A DNA stretch of 64,000 nucleotides from Colias croceus. Its lineage: Eukaryota; Arthropoda; Insecta; Lepidoptera; Pieridae. Location of the stretch: assembly GCF_905220415.1 (NCBI RefSeq), contig NC_059546.1, positions 9,362,001-9,426,000 on the forward strand, in the 5' to 3' direction. A model generated the notes under the pieces. It had not been told where the DNA came from. It did not search any database and worked only from the letters and a program-made list of their open reading frames with translations. Both the position numbers and the translations under genes were made by a program. Shown in pieces: positions 13,601-25,210 of this stretch. Position 1 is the stretch's first letter, and each line of letters starts with the position of its first letter.

Positions 13601-14226
13601 TTTCTTAATCATATTATCATAATGTATGCAGTTAACAATATATTTCAGTAGTTCTATTTTTTACATGACACTCATAAAGGCAAAATAGAGTCTTTTGAAT
13701 TCTGTAGACGCATCTAAACATACAATGTATTGCAATTGTCCGATGCTCTGGGACTTCCCGCTCGTAATGCGCTGTAAACAACAGTTAAGTTCCCAGTAAC
13801 ATAACGTGACTAAAGCGAATTGTCGTTCAAATGATCCGGTAGAATTGACCGCTACAGGGATACCGCCATCGACGGGTTTTACGACTGCAGTTTTACGTTT
13901 TCCTTTTGGAATATCTAGCGTATTCTTTTGTGTTATTGTTTCCTTCTTGATTACTCAATAGGGATATGAATGGATTAGCATTTTTTAGTTTTACGTCATT
14001 CTAATTATTATGTACGTCACAAGCTCGTAATTACGCTCACTATGTGCTCGGAATGTCTGTTTAGCTAATAACCACGTTTTTGTATGGTTTATTTTACATT
14101 ATCATTCAAGCTTCGTGTGAACAAAATTACTTTAATGATATTTTATAGAGGATGTTTGCCCTAAAAGATTCAGATACGTCACATTGTTGTTAAATGTTTT
14201 CTTATTAAAAACAATGCTACTAAGAG

Positions 14227-14372
14227 CTAGCGCACAAGAGCAACTTTTGTCTCCGCAACTATTTTGTCTCTCCCATCAATTGTATGGGGAGTTGCGTCGC
14301 TACGTGCGCGCACTTTCACACTAGCCCATGGGTGGGAGAGACAAAATAGTTGCGGAGAAAAAGTTGCTACCT
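14227..14372. mobile_element. Foldback MITE
   Basis: AGCAACTTTTGTCTCCGCAA and the following CTATTTTGTCTCTCCCA on the left are repeated in reverse complement at 14331-14370 with only small differences (about 37-bp arms), around a GC-rich centre with ACGTGCGCGCACTTTC. Confidence 0.7.
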
Positions 14373-15601
14373 CATACAAATCGTGACCGGTGCAACAAAC
14401 TGACTTGTCCTTAAATATCACTCAGTATTACGCAGAAACATTCTTGAAGGTACTTAGAATGATGTATGGTTCGATGTGAAAAATGGATTTTCCGACATTA
14501 CTGGATGCTCTAGGACCTTGTTTTGTACATTATAAATGCACATTCTCTATTAGGTTAACTATAGTAAATAAATCAACCGCAGAACTGTAAATCCCGATGT
14601 GTAACTAGATCAATACATGGTCTCGTGTTTCCGCATCGATTGTTAACTTATTTGGTGTTGTATGCATTTTTAAGTGTGTTATCTGAATCATATGATATTG
14701 CTGAAACGTCAATTATACGTTCTAGAAATGTATTTCCTTGGTCACGCATACTTTTGATGACCAAACAATTTAGCAGCTTGATAATCGTTTAGAGCGCCTT
14801 TACATTAGGGCGTTCCCATATCCCATGACGTAGTCGCCCAAATGTGAATTATTGCCTTTTTTTGTTATCATTGAATACAATGATTATGTTTATATGACGT
14901 ATACAATGATTTGTTGAAACATAATATGATATTGTCGTCCTAATTTTGCTATGAGAATAAGAAATTACAAAAGAACAAAAAGGTTAAATGTAACAGATGC
15001 TACTTTTTTGTTCTTTCTAATTAAAAATGAATTCACATGTGAAAGTATCTGCCCTAAATCATATGGGAGGTACGAGCTTCCGCTATAAGTACTGTGTTTT
15101 TTATTAAAGTTGGTTTAATTCTAATTTTAGCTCAATAAGTTTGTTTGTCTGTTCTATAAATATCCCCTTTTAAAAGGGTTGTGTATAACCTAAAAACGTG
15201 CACAAAACAATTAAATTTAATATTTAAAAGTTTTTTCGGAACCTCATTCGCAAAATGTGGCCGTATTACATTTTTTAACTTTTGAGTCACCATACCGGAT
15301 CTTCCCAAAGTTTTTTCACATAAAAAAAACCGTTTTACTTTTATGGCTGAATCATCAACTTGTATTAATTATACGTTTTAAAACTTAAAAGGTAATGTGT
15401 GTGTGTAAATTAAAAACGATTTATATAAATTCCTGAACGAACATGAACGCAATATTATTTATCTGTCTGATGTCTGTCTGCTAGTGTCCACGCTTCGTTC
15501 GTCGAAACGGCGAGTTGAACATATTAATTATAATGAATATGAGTGATAATTGATAAGGCATTGCACTGCCAATTTCAATCACACTACATTACTCGAGAGT
15601 A

Positions 15602-15720
15602 TGTATTGCGTGGTCTCTGGTAGGATACAGAAGGCTGATCACCTACTTGTCCCTAAAGAAAATCAATCATTATCAGATTTTTGAATAATGCATCTGCCCC
15701 AGGAAGGGATACGTGAATCC
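15602..15720 (+). mobile_element. SINE tail fragment
   Basis: ACAGAAGGCTGATCACCTAC and AATAATGCATCTGCCCCAGG match the 3' part of the tRNA-derived element at 23191-23412 (GAAGGCTGCTCACGTACC, TAATGCATCTGCCCCA). The tRNA-like head is missing. Confidence 0.5.
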
Positions 15721-17100
15721 ACTTTCTGAATGACCAACTAATTTTAACACGCGGTGATTCTTGAAGGCAATTACGTCTATGTGGTGATGTCAATGCACAT
15801 GTGAATATTGTGTAAGCGGTCGTGGGAATACATACAAATATCTGGTAACTGGGTAACATTCCTTGTATGGTTGGCACCTAAACGAGAGATTTTCGCTTAC
15901 AGTGTTGTACGAAGAATTTGCACTATTCGAGCATTTTTGCTATGCTCTGTTGTCTATTATGTTAGAAATTTGTATCACTACTTGGAAAAATTCAGGTGCT
16001 ATTTTCATTAAAAAGTCCCGAAATATTCGTTCCTTAAAATTTGTTAAAACCGTTGTTTAGGTAGGTACTTTGGTGTGTCTCGTAAAATTGTGCAACGACA
16101 AGCTTTCCATTATAACAATTACCCCTAGTTATTTGCAGCGTCAGAAATTTATAACGGTATAAACTCAGCAGTTATAGTTAAATCCAGATCTAGCTCTAGT
16201 TTATGCACTTTTGCAACAGCTTATGTAACCAGTTGGTCAATTAATTACAATTTACGGAGGTTACCTACTGCTTACCGTGTGCAATGATTCGATCATTTAC
16301 ATACTAGTTGTTCTCGTGAATGTTGCTGGGTGTGTTCTTTATATGGACAAGAATATACAGCAATCGCATTAATGTTTATCTTCCAGCATATGGGTAATAA
16401 TTATGTGGTTTTAGTTTTGGATATTTGACTGGACAATGGACATCATGTCGTTCTTTTTGATTGCTGGATATTGTCTGTCTTTCAGGCTGCCATGAAGCAA
16501 CAGATTGAGGTTTTGCACAAATTATGCAACATTATTTGATGCATTAATATTACCGAAGAGTGACATAACATATATTCAAGTTACATACAATCGTAGCAGA
16601 AAAAAAAACTGGTTTTTGAAATAGAAAAAGTGATCTACTACTCATGAACGTATTCGAGTTTTTAGACGAAAATAAAGTAATAAACTTAGTTTTCACACGA
16701 TAACCTAAATCAAAGTACGTAGTAGGTACAGTTATATACAGTCGAGTCATCGCATGAAATGTCTCTTAAATTTAGCACCAATAATACTAGGCATTAATCA
16801 CAACGAATGGGGAAAACATGGGTAGGAATGATAAAGTCATTACTGGTAATGATAACGTGATTACCGATCGTTTGGGATGCGATCATTGTAATCACAGCTG
16901 TTCTAGAGCGTTCGTAACTAAGCAATTGGTTCAATTCATTCGGTAAATAGGTCTCTTGATTTCGGCATTAACGTGCGAAATGGGGTCGTGATGAGTGGTA
17001 ATTTCATTTTGAAGAGTATAAGAATACAGATGATGTTGTAAAATGTCGCTATGCAGTAGTGTCGTGTGATAATGATTAATGATGATATGAAATATTTCAC

Positions 17101-17282
17101 CTTATCTAGGTACAGAAATTGGATTAAGGAGGGTCGTGGTTATAATCCTGAAAAAGGAAATGGCTATAACCTTATGCTAAAACAAAATTGTTCAAATAGT
17201 GTAGTATGTAATGATGAGACAATAGATGTACATCTTATCTAGGTATAGAAAGTAGATTAAGGAGGGTCGTGGTTATAATCCT
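17101..17282 (+). repeat. Two-copy direct repeat, period ~133 bp
   Basis: CTTATCTAGGTACAGAAA at 17101 and CTTATCTAGGTATAGAAA at 17234 are each followed by GATTAAGGAGGGTCGTGGTT then ATAATCCTG. The intervening DNA is AT-rich and unrelated to known elements. Confidence 0.8.
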
Positions 17283-18499
17283 GGTAAAATAAATAGCTAG
17301 TATCTTATGTTTACAAGTTTGTTCTACTCTGCTAACTTCGCTTGCTTCTTAAACATGTCAGCGATCTCATTATATTGGCTTATGTCTTTTGATGTTATCA
17401 GATGTGCAATGTTAGGTTTAGTTGACGACATCGGCGTTTCACTGTTTTCAGGCATAGTTGGTTTTGTAAGTAGTGTAACAATTTGTTGAATAAAGAAAAT
17501 TCTCATAGCAGTGAGATATTTCACCCCATAAAACGTACCCTATATCACTTTCTACATTTCTATCCTATACAAAAATAATTTCGTGAATGAAAGACGTTAA
17601 GTCTAAGGTGATTCCAATTTAAAATGAAGGAATTTTTGTTCTGTTTTTTCCACGATATCTTAATAGATTATTTGACTTTCATATTCTTAGTAACTTTATA
17701 AATAAATCTGATTATTCTCACACTGATATTTTGAAATGGCAGAAAATTGCTATAAAATAATGTTTCTATTAAACGTTTTGTACTACACGTGCCTCTTTAA
17801 ATTCCACGAATGATCCTCATTATCCAGGGTCGTTCAATCTTCTATACCTAATATTCGAGTTCTCGGAAACAGTTGGAAAACTTGCTAACATTGGTAGAAA
17901 ATAATGAAAATTGTTTTAAGAAGAACTTTCCCGATGGGAGCATATTATGAATATGAACTGACACAAGTATTACGAGAAATGATTAGTAATTGCGCGAAGA
18001 AAAGAAAGAGAACTCTTGAGACTTAAAAATGGATGAACATAATTGGGTACTTTTCAATATAAAAATGTTTTGATGAAAGTTGACGCTAATAAAACGTTTT
18101 ATTAATATACTGTTACTTTCTCGTTTTCCATACACTTTGCAAATGTTGCCGATCGCGTATGCCTCAGTGAGTTTTATGAGGCGTTCATGTATTTCGTTAT
18201 TTTTGCTTTTAAATTAATGTTCCAACTATTTTTTGAGTTCAATTTCAATGCAAACGTTTGTGCTATAGAGAACTTGTTTGTCGTATGTTGTTGTTGGCTA
18301 AAGATATGAAATGAACATAAAGGTTATTATTTATGAATGAAAACATTGTTCAAATAGAGTTGAGTGCAGTAAACATTGATCAAAGAAGATTTTAGTTGTA
18401 GTTTTATGTGCGTCGCGTGGATTATTAATTGATTCATTTATCTATACTTTACTGATATTATTCGAGTTTTTAATAATAAATAATTAAATATAATTTAGT

Positions 18500-18582
18500 T
18501 AGGAATCTACTAGACCAATTTGAAACATTCTTTCAGTGTTAGATAGCCCATTTATAGATAAAGGCTATATAAAGGCATCGCG
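18500..18582 (+). mobile_element. RTE-like retroelement tail, fragment
   Basis: TTTCAGTGTTAGATAGCCCA with flanking sequence matches the middle of the family at 5050-5250; both ends are lost. Confidence 0.55.
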
Positions 18583-19884
18583 CTAAGATAAGATGCGGGC
18601 AAATCCGCGGGCGGCGAGCCGCGAGGCACAGCTGGTCTCACATTATTATGCAAATAGCCGGTATTTAAATTGTTTATTTTTGTGCATAGCAAAATGACTA
18701 AGTGTTGCCCACTTGTCTTATCGCAAATAACGAATATCAAGTGCCGTCGCGTCGTGTTAATATTTAAATCGTGATCAGTAATACGGTGCGCCATTTAAAT
18801 CGCGCTCGAGTTAGTAATCACGATAAGATTGCGTATTCAATTTGTACTTTGAACCAAACATTAATAATAATGTGACCGATTAGCGAGCGACGACTGAGAA
18901 AAAATACGGAACGAGGATGTAATGTTGTTTTGTTTTTCAAAGGGCATTCCCAAAAAGAACGTGTGGATTTCTCTAAGCATAATTTAATTAAACATTATTC
19001 TTAAGCTTAGCACATAGACAGACAGAAGAGTATTCTTTTAGGTTTACAATTTTATTGTTATATTATCTTAGAACAATTTTAATATTTTTGAATTTTATTA
19101 ATCAAAATATTCAAGACTGATAAAATATGCAATTTATAAAGCAATCAATTATTAATAAAGTTTTTTGCGCTTTTAATGCATAATAATATATTGACTTTTA
19201 CAACGTATTAATAGCTACAACAAGGACGGATCCGCCACTCTGTTTACATTCCAAGTCTATTAATAGTCATAAGTACTAAGTATGGATGAAAACAATATCG
19301 ATCGATTTGCGTCAATTTGTAATATTCCATGGAGTAATTTAAAAATGTACCTATGAGTAAAGTGGTGTAAAAGGTCTTGCATTTGAGTGGGGTAATGCTT
19401 AGTTTATATTGGAGATAATCTTAAGATCTAATGATGAATTTTGTATGTTCTTTATTTTTATTTTCTACTAGCTATTTGTATACTATCCAGAATCCATTCA
19501 TTGACAGATACATATTCTAAATGTGTGTCTCCAATTTTGCATCTGGAGACAATTAGGCAAAGATCCATTATTGTATTCCGATTTCTCCTAAATTTAAAAC
19601 AACAAAAGATTAATAAATATTTAAATTAAGATTAGACGTAGATTATCTCAATATTTTATTCTAGGCGAATTGTTTAAATTAAATTGATATTAATGATTAC
19701 ATAAACGAGATTATATTCAAGTGCGTTATTGCATTTACATATTTTTATTTTGTAATTAAAACGTATTTTTATTTTTTACATAATTTATCAGGAAATATCG
19801 AGTGAATAAAGATAATTGCAATAATTTGGCTTATATTGTTACAATAATATAAATACTTTACCAATTAGGGTAAACATTTATTTA

Positions 19885-20416
19885 TTATTTATTTATTTAA
19901 TTATTTATTGCACACACAAAAGAAAAAGAGACACATAAAGTACAGATAAGATTAAAATAATGTGTACAAACGGTGGCCTTATCGCTAGATAGCGATCTCT
20001 TCCAGGCCACCGTAAGTAATAATATGTAACGAGAGACATTAAAAGGAGGTGGGTGAGCAAAAAAATAAGGCGTTAGGGAAAAAGAAAGAATAATTATAAA
20101 TATTCAATGTATATAATATATATCACATAAACAAATATATAGTAGAAGTATATAGGTAACCAGAGAAAATATAATTATAAATATTTAATAAATATAACAT
20201 ATAGAACAAATACATATATAGTAGTAGGTATATGACAAAAAAGAAAATAAGATAACAGTAAGGAAATAGAGGAAGAAGCTAAGCAAGAGAAAGATAGTGT
20301 GACTTAAGAAGGTGTTTAAAATTGCGCTTGACGTACTTCTAGTGGAAGTTCATTCCAGAGTTTGGCAGCACGGACAGCAAAGGAATGACCATAAAATTTG
20401 GTGTTCGTGACAGGGA
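19885..20416 (-). mobile_element. 3' end of a non-LTR (CR1/Jockey-like) LINE
   Basis: On the minus strand, 20415-20321 reads NTKFYGHSFAVRAAKLWNEL then PLEVRQAQF and a stop, the usual last residues of a reverse-transcriptase ORF in this LINE group. A 3' UTR follows with GGTGGCCTGGAAGAGATCGC and ends in a TTTATT-type simple repeat at 19885. Only the last part of the element is here. Confidence 0.6.
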
Positions 20417-20435
20417 GTCACGAACACCAAATTTT
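20393..20435. repeat. Perfect hairpin, 19-bp arms
   Basis: Arms 20393-20411 and 20417-20435 are exact inverted copies (AAATTTGGTGTTCGTGAC) with a 5-base loop AGGGA. It sits at the broken edge of the LINE fragment. Confidence 0.9.
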
Positions 20436-20455
20436 TCCAATATTATTAATAAAAA

Positions 20456-20557
20456 AATTGCATGTAGGTATATTATACATGAAATAACTTTCCAATATTT
20501 CACAACATTGTGAAATATTGGAAAGTTATTTCATGTATAATATACCTACATGCAATT
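20456..20557. repeat. Perfect hairpin, 50-bp arms and 2-base loop
   Basis: Arms 20456-20505 and 20508-20557 are exact inverted copies; the left arm starts ATTGCATGTAGGTATATTAT and the loop is CA. No mismatch was found in the arms. It lies 20 bases after another perfect hairpin. Confidence 0.92.
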
Positions 20558-20718
20558 ATATCGTATACATAGTATGTTAATTAATAATTAAAATGTAGGA
20601 AATATTTCAATGCCAAATTCTTCTGACTTGTTTACAAACAAGTGTATGTTTTGTAAACATTGTACATATCAATTAATTTGGGTTTTTGCTGTAATGGTAC
20701 AACACAACACATGCTGGT

Positions 20719-20865
20719 TGAATCAGATACAACCAGTAGGGAAACTTTATACAAAACGTTCGAAATGGCTCACGCACACAAGCAGAAGCAGCGTGTTTAC
20801 GAGAATCGTAAGGTTATTCTTATACATATTATCTGTAAATAACCCTTACGATTCTCGTATCGATC
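20719..20865. mobile_element. Foldback element related to 51863-52040
   Basis: CAGATACAACCAGTAGGGAA, GTTCGAAATGGCTCACGCAC and ACGAGAATCGTAAGG are shared with the element at 51863-52040. Here ACGAGAATCGTAAGGTTATT recurs inverted at 20837-20859. The second TACAACC-type end is missing, so this copy is truncated or rearranged. Confidence 0.55.
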
Positions 20866-21044
20866 TGTGTATTGTGGACTGTGGTAATGGTTTGCAATCT
20901 TTATTTGTCATTTGGCACAGTTATATAATTCGATTACGCATGAACCTACTTGAAAAGCGAGACAGTAATAAATTAATAAATAACTAGAAGCCGAGTTTGT
21001 TGCGAATTTAAGCGCCATTTCAAATAAGATATGTTTGTAGTTAT

Positions 21045-21164
21045 CTATACATATATAATAAATCTGTAGAAGGGTCAATTCTGTACATTGAAAATATTGA
21101 AAAAATAAATAGCAGGGGGTGTTACTGGATCGATACCAAACCCAAATATGTGATTAAAAAAATT

Positions 21165-21201
<37 letters not shown>

Positions 21202-21531
21202 ATGTGAAGGCATCACGTGAAAACTAGCGGTTCGATTTCGATGAAACTTGGTATAATTATACCTTATTATCCTGGGCGTAAAATAGGATACTTTTTATCC
21301 TGGAAAAATACGTAGAAAAAAATTAATCTTAATTTTTCAGTTTTATCCATAGACGTTGTTCCGTAGAACCGCGAACACACGTTGCGTATTATTATAGGCC
21401 TAGCCGTATTTGGGAATTGGGTCCAATAGATATTTATAAGAAGTTATTCACAGAGGTACTCAAAATGGAGAAATAACCATCCACGCGAAGACCGACATCC
21501 ACGCGGACGGAGTCGCGGGCGGAAGCTAGTA
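21045..21531 (+). mobile_element. Retroelement 3' region with (TGTC)n
   Basis: Includes TGTC repeats (21167-21202), GGTTCGATTTCGATGAAACT and a run ending GACGGAGTCGCGGGCGGAAG then CTAGTAC. This is the layout of lepidopteran RTE-type tails (TGTC repeat, 'GATGAAACTTGGTA', 'CGCGGGCGGAAGCTAGTA'). Confidence 0.6.
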
Positions 21532-21810
21532 CATAATAATAGGATGCTTGAGATTTTCTCTCATTTATTAGGTGGCGCGTTATAATTGTAGGTTTATGCC
21601 GACAGCCACTTTCTAACACTTGATTGCTTGACGCTTGTCCCTTATTTCTTACATCTGTACCAACATACAATTTTCACATTTAAAATCTGGCAAGTAAAGA
21701 AGGAAAATATAGGTTTGTTAGCCGCTTGCTCTAAATGCAATTTCTACCTATTTCAATCTTCTATAATTGTTTTTATAGATTTTTATTTATATTCAATCGT
21801 TTGTCCACAG

Positions 21811-21905
21811 TATTAGACCAAGCAGACGGCCGGCCCGTGAAACTGAGTGGTGTTGAAACGCAAGCAAAGCAGGCTGCAGTCCAATACATAGCTGAAGACG
21901 AAGAG
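21811..21905 (+). CDS. Probable upstream coding exon, alternative 5' part of the RNF19 gene
   Basis: A polypyrimidine stretch and TTTGTCCACAG acceptor precede 95 bases with an open frame (2 bases plus 31 codons) that ends at GAG|GTATGT. The peptide starts LDQADGRPVKLSG and ends QYIAEDEE. It is less AT-rich than its surroundings and has clean splice sites at both ends. It ends in phase 0, as the exon at 31674 does, so it could join the RING1 exon at 36209 and give a longer amino terminus whose start lies further upstream, possibly outside the window. It could also belong to another + strand gene lying across this region; I see no homology that decides. Confidence 0.5.
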
Positions 21906-23190
21906 GTATGTTTTTTATATTTTACCAGTTATTAGTTTACCCAACAATTGTTCCTCTAGGATATTACCTAGCGTTATAACTATGTCGTATCTATACTTGA
22001 CTTCAAAGCTAAAGATTTCTTCTATACAATTACATAATATGATACAAATAGATAAGCCTTTTCGGTGGAATTAGGTTAAAAACTATAACATGAGAATTTT
22101 TATATAAATAGATTAAATAAAATCTATCTATAATCATCCATCTATAATCTTTGAGTAGATACCTAAATTCTCGTACCTAATAGCGCTGTCCGGGTGTAGC
22201 GTGGGAATCACGGCATAAGACGAGGGTTTTTCCAGCCTTAATGGTTAAATCCAACCCACGAGGTTATTACGTTTTCCTATATAAACGAAGTAGAGATTGA
22301 TTGTGACTAGAAATACGAAGGTGTACAGACAATTACTGGAGCTAAGTTTCTCTGTTTTAGTTTCTTCCAAATTAATTATACACCTGAAAATATACGTACA
22401 GTTTCAAGTTAATCTCCCCAAATTTTAACTGTATTATTTTAAAACTTAAAAAAAATTGTTTCATAATATCCTTACATTACAAGACTTTAAAAAAGAAAAT
22501 AATTAACGTTGTTATTTAAAATATATTACAAATAACAATAAAATGTGCTTAATATGCATATCATTGGTATTGGAGCGAAACAAATCAATTTATTGAAAAT
22601 AACCAATAACCATTCAGAGTAATTGATATGTAACAACGTTATTATCACATTTCCTGAGTTTATTTATGAACTTTGGTTAAATATTATCAAAAATGAACGT
22701 TAAAATATTTATGATTTAAGATAAGTAAATAATTACAAGTCAGTGTTTAGGTAAGCTTAAGCAGTAAGCACCCAAATTCCAACTTGTGCTTGAGAAATAG
22801 ATTATTCATGTATTTTTTCATTTTATTTTTTAGTCAATCGTAGTATGTCATATCGTTTATTACAGAAATTATAAGAACTTATCCCATCTAAGACGTCTAT
22901 TATGTTAAATAATGTCTATTAAATAATTATGATCAGAAAAAAACACAATTTAAATGTAATCCTTTTACCATAATTACGCAAAAGTATAATTGAAGTCGGC
23001 GATAAAGAAGGGCGTTGAACGAGTGCATTTCGTTTATCAGGAGTCGAATAATTAGCAATTAGCCAAGTATCGATATCATGCTCAAATTACGAGAATCAAT
23101 AATGACGCCCGAATGTTCATCGTTCGAAATGCATCGCTGTCAAATGGTAAATTAATTATAAGGGCTATGTATTATAAGGGTTATGTATGT

Positions 23191-23412
23191 GGGACTGCCT
23201 CTTTGGTGCATCAGTGGTTAAAACGCGAGCGAAGAACCAAAGGGTCCTGGAGTCGATTCCTGGTGGTGTCGGAAAAAAATGTCTAGATCTGACAGGACAT
23301 AGAAGGCTGCTCACGTACCTACTTGTTCGTAACAAAAACTGATCAGTGAAACATGTATGCATAATGCATCTGCCCCAAACCTGCTAGGAGACACGGGATT
23401 TACACGTCGTAT
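23191..23412 (+). mobile_element. tRNA-derived SINE
   Basis: The head GCCTCTTTGGTGCATCAGTG GTTAAAACGC has an A-box-like block, and GGAGTCGATTCC is a B-box-like block, the internal RNA polymerase III promoter of tRNA-derived SINEs. The body carries GGACATAGAAGGCTGCTCAC and CATAATGCATCTGCCCCAAA. A body fragment also lies at 15602-15720. Confidence 0.6.
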
Positions 23413-23749
23413 GTGTGAAAAATGGAAGTAGTTTGGACTGTGAACTATAATAGTTAATATGGGCGTTTAAAAGACTAGGTAGTTGCGTCATGCGTGGTTA
23501 TAAGAATTTATGATCGAAGGCTTTATTGATTCCACTCGGATTCATTATGATCAATAATAGTAAGTAATAATAAAACAGTTCTTTGCGAATGTTACCTTGC
23601 AATAATACAGCGTATGATCAAGATGTATACGTATGGCCTAGAAATGTATAAAAAATTGGAGTAGATAGAGTATAAAAACTGCATGAATTAATGAAACATC
23701 GTAGAATAATTCAATTCTGTTATTGATTTCCATTATTTTCTCCATAAAA

Positions 23750-23867
23750 ATCTATACTAATATTATAAAGCTGAAGAGTTTGTTTGTTTGTTTGAACGCG
23801 CTAATCTCTTCTTGTAGGCTATAATAACATCACGCTACGGCCAACAGGAGTGGAGCTACGGGGGTGA
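23750..23867 (+). mobile_element. RTE-like retroelement tail, internally deleted
   Basis: ACTAATATTATAAAGCTGAA, (GTTT)n and GGAGTGGAGCTACGGGGGTG remain; the middle (GTGTTAGATAGCCC) is gone compared with 5050-5250. Confidence 0.7.
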
Positions 23868-25063
23868 ATTGTGAAACAATATAAAGTTTCTGTAAATTAA
23901 GAACATATTTAATTTCCTACAAAATAAGAGTCGGAATAATTTCTTATTAAATTTAGTACCCATCACACGCCTTGAAGTTTCAATCATTATCGAAGTACCT
24001 ATATGCAAATAAACACAATTTCGCGTTTCGCACAATTGCAAATGACACGTACATCGTACCAAGATGTACATGCTCTGTGTTCCAACTACGTAACTTTCTA
24101 CATTCAACGTACATAAGGTAAATAATGATTGCGAAAGTTACAACACAATTGGCACGTATTTTGTTAACGATAATGCATAACTTGGGTTATGTTAAATGCG
24201 TTAATGTAACATTTATTTTGTTATGAAATAGTGTTTTTTTTGTCGGTTTTTACGTGTGTTTTGTTGTCATTTTGGCTCTTGTGAAGCGTTACTTGTTCAG
24301 CGTATGTAGTAAAAAAGTTCAACAACCTAATGTCATATGTTTTCTTTTTATGATCCTTATGGCTGTGGGTTTTTAGGTTTATGTGCTTATCATATTAATT
24401 AAACAAAACTCATTTTCAAGTAACAGTATGAAATTATGTATACGAAAATTTCTTTTTTTTATATTCTACTGTTACAATATTTTGATTTTTGATCGTCTAA
24501 TATTTAATAATTCAAAGTTTCAACAACTCATTATTGAATAAACAAAGAAAACAGGCAGTACAAGTAAGTTAGTGTCGATCGCGATGCGATGGTGAAATTA
24601 AGCGATTGAAATCGATGTCGCAACGGCAACAACAGGTCTTATAAGTATAAAAAAATTGGTCATATACCTACTATGATCTACATATTTACCATACCCGGAT
24701 CCAAAGCACTGATCTCATCCGAGAACAACAACCTACAATAATAATTAGTCATCTTACTTTGTCAGTAACGGCTTTCACCGTTTTTGCTCGGTAGTCGTAT
24801 CGGATCTCCGTGCTCTGATGACCGTCGGCGAGGTCAGGTTAAGAGTTAGGTTGTTAACACGGTTATAGCTTCACCTGTAGGTTTGTAACCGACTCCTATG
24901 GACTCGATGTTGACCCATTTGAACTGTACAATGTACGCGTATGAAGGATCGGTGACAATGAACATCACAGAGCAAACACCTCTGCAAATGGTTTGCCTGC
25001 TAAGGGATAAGTAAAGGATAGGCCGTGACGACGCGGACGGTAGGTACTAAAGGAACATCAGAA

Positions 25064-25210
25064 ATATACCGGGTGTAATCGTTAAGTATGCTCAATGCTC
25101 ATCATTGTCATTTTACTCATTAGGTATAGAATATAGATATACTTTCAATATCAGTATAAAGTTTTTTGATATCTGCACGGAATAATCGCCTGTGCACACA
25201 CCCGGTATAT
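25064..25210. mobile_element. Small element with ATATACCGGGTGT ends
   Basis: ATATACCGGGTGT at 25064-25076 and its exact reverse complement ACACCCGGTATAT at 25198-25210 flank 121 bases. A further TATACCGGGTATATATAG follows at about 25216. Likely a short non-autonomous element. Confidence 0.5.

Larger units (their letters stand above)
5834..21044. other. Gene-poor region
   Basis: Apart from the orphan frame at 7122-7424 and the repeats listed separately, no supported gene was seen. Stretches such as 8957-10460, 10681-14226, 15717-18499 and 18830-19884 are AT-rich non-coding sequence without recognised features except a short direct repeat at 17101-17282. Confidence 0.5.
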
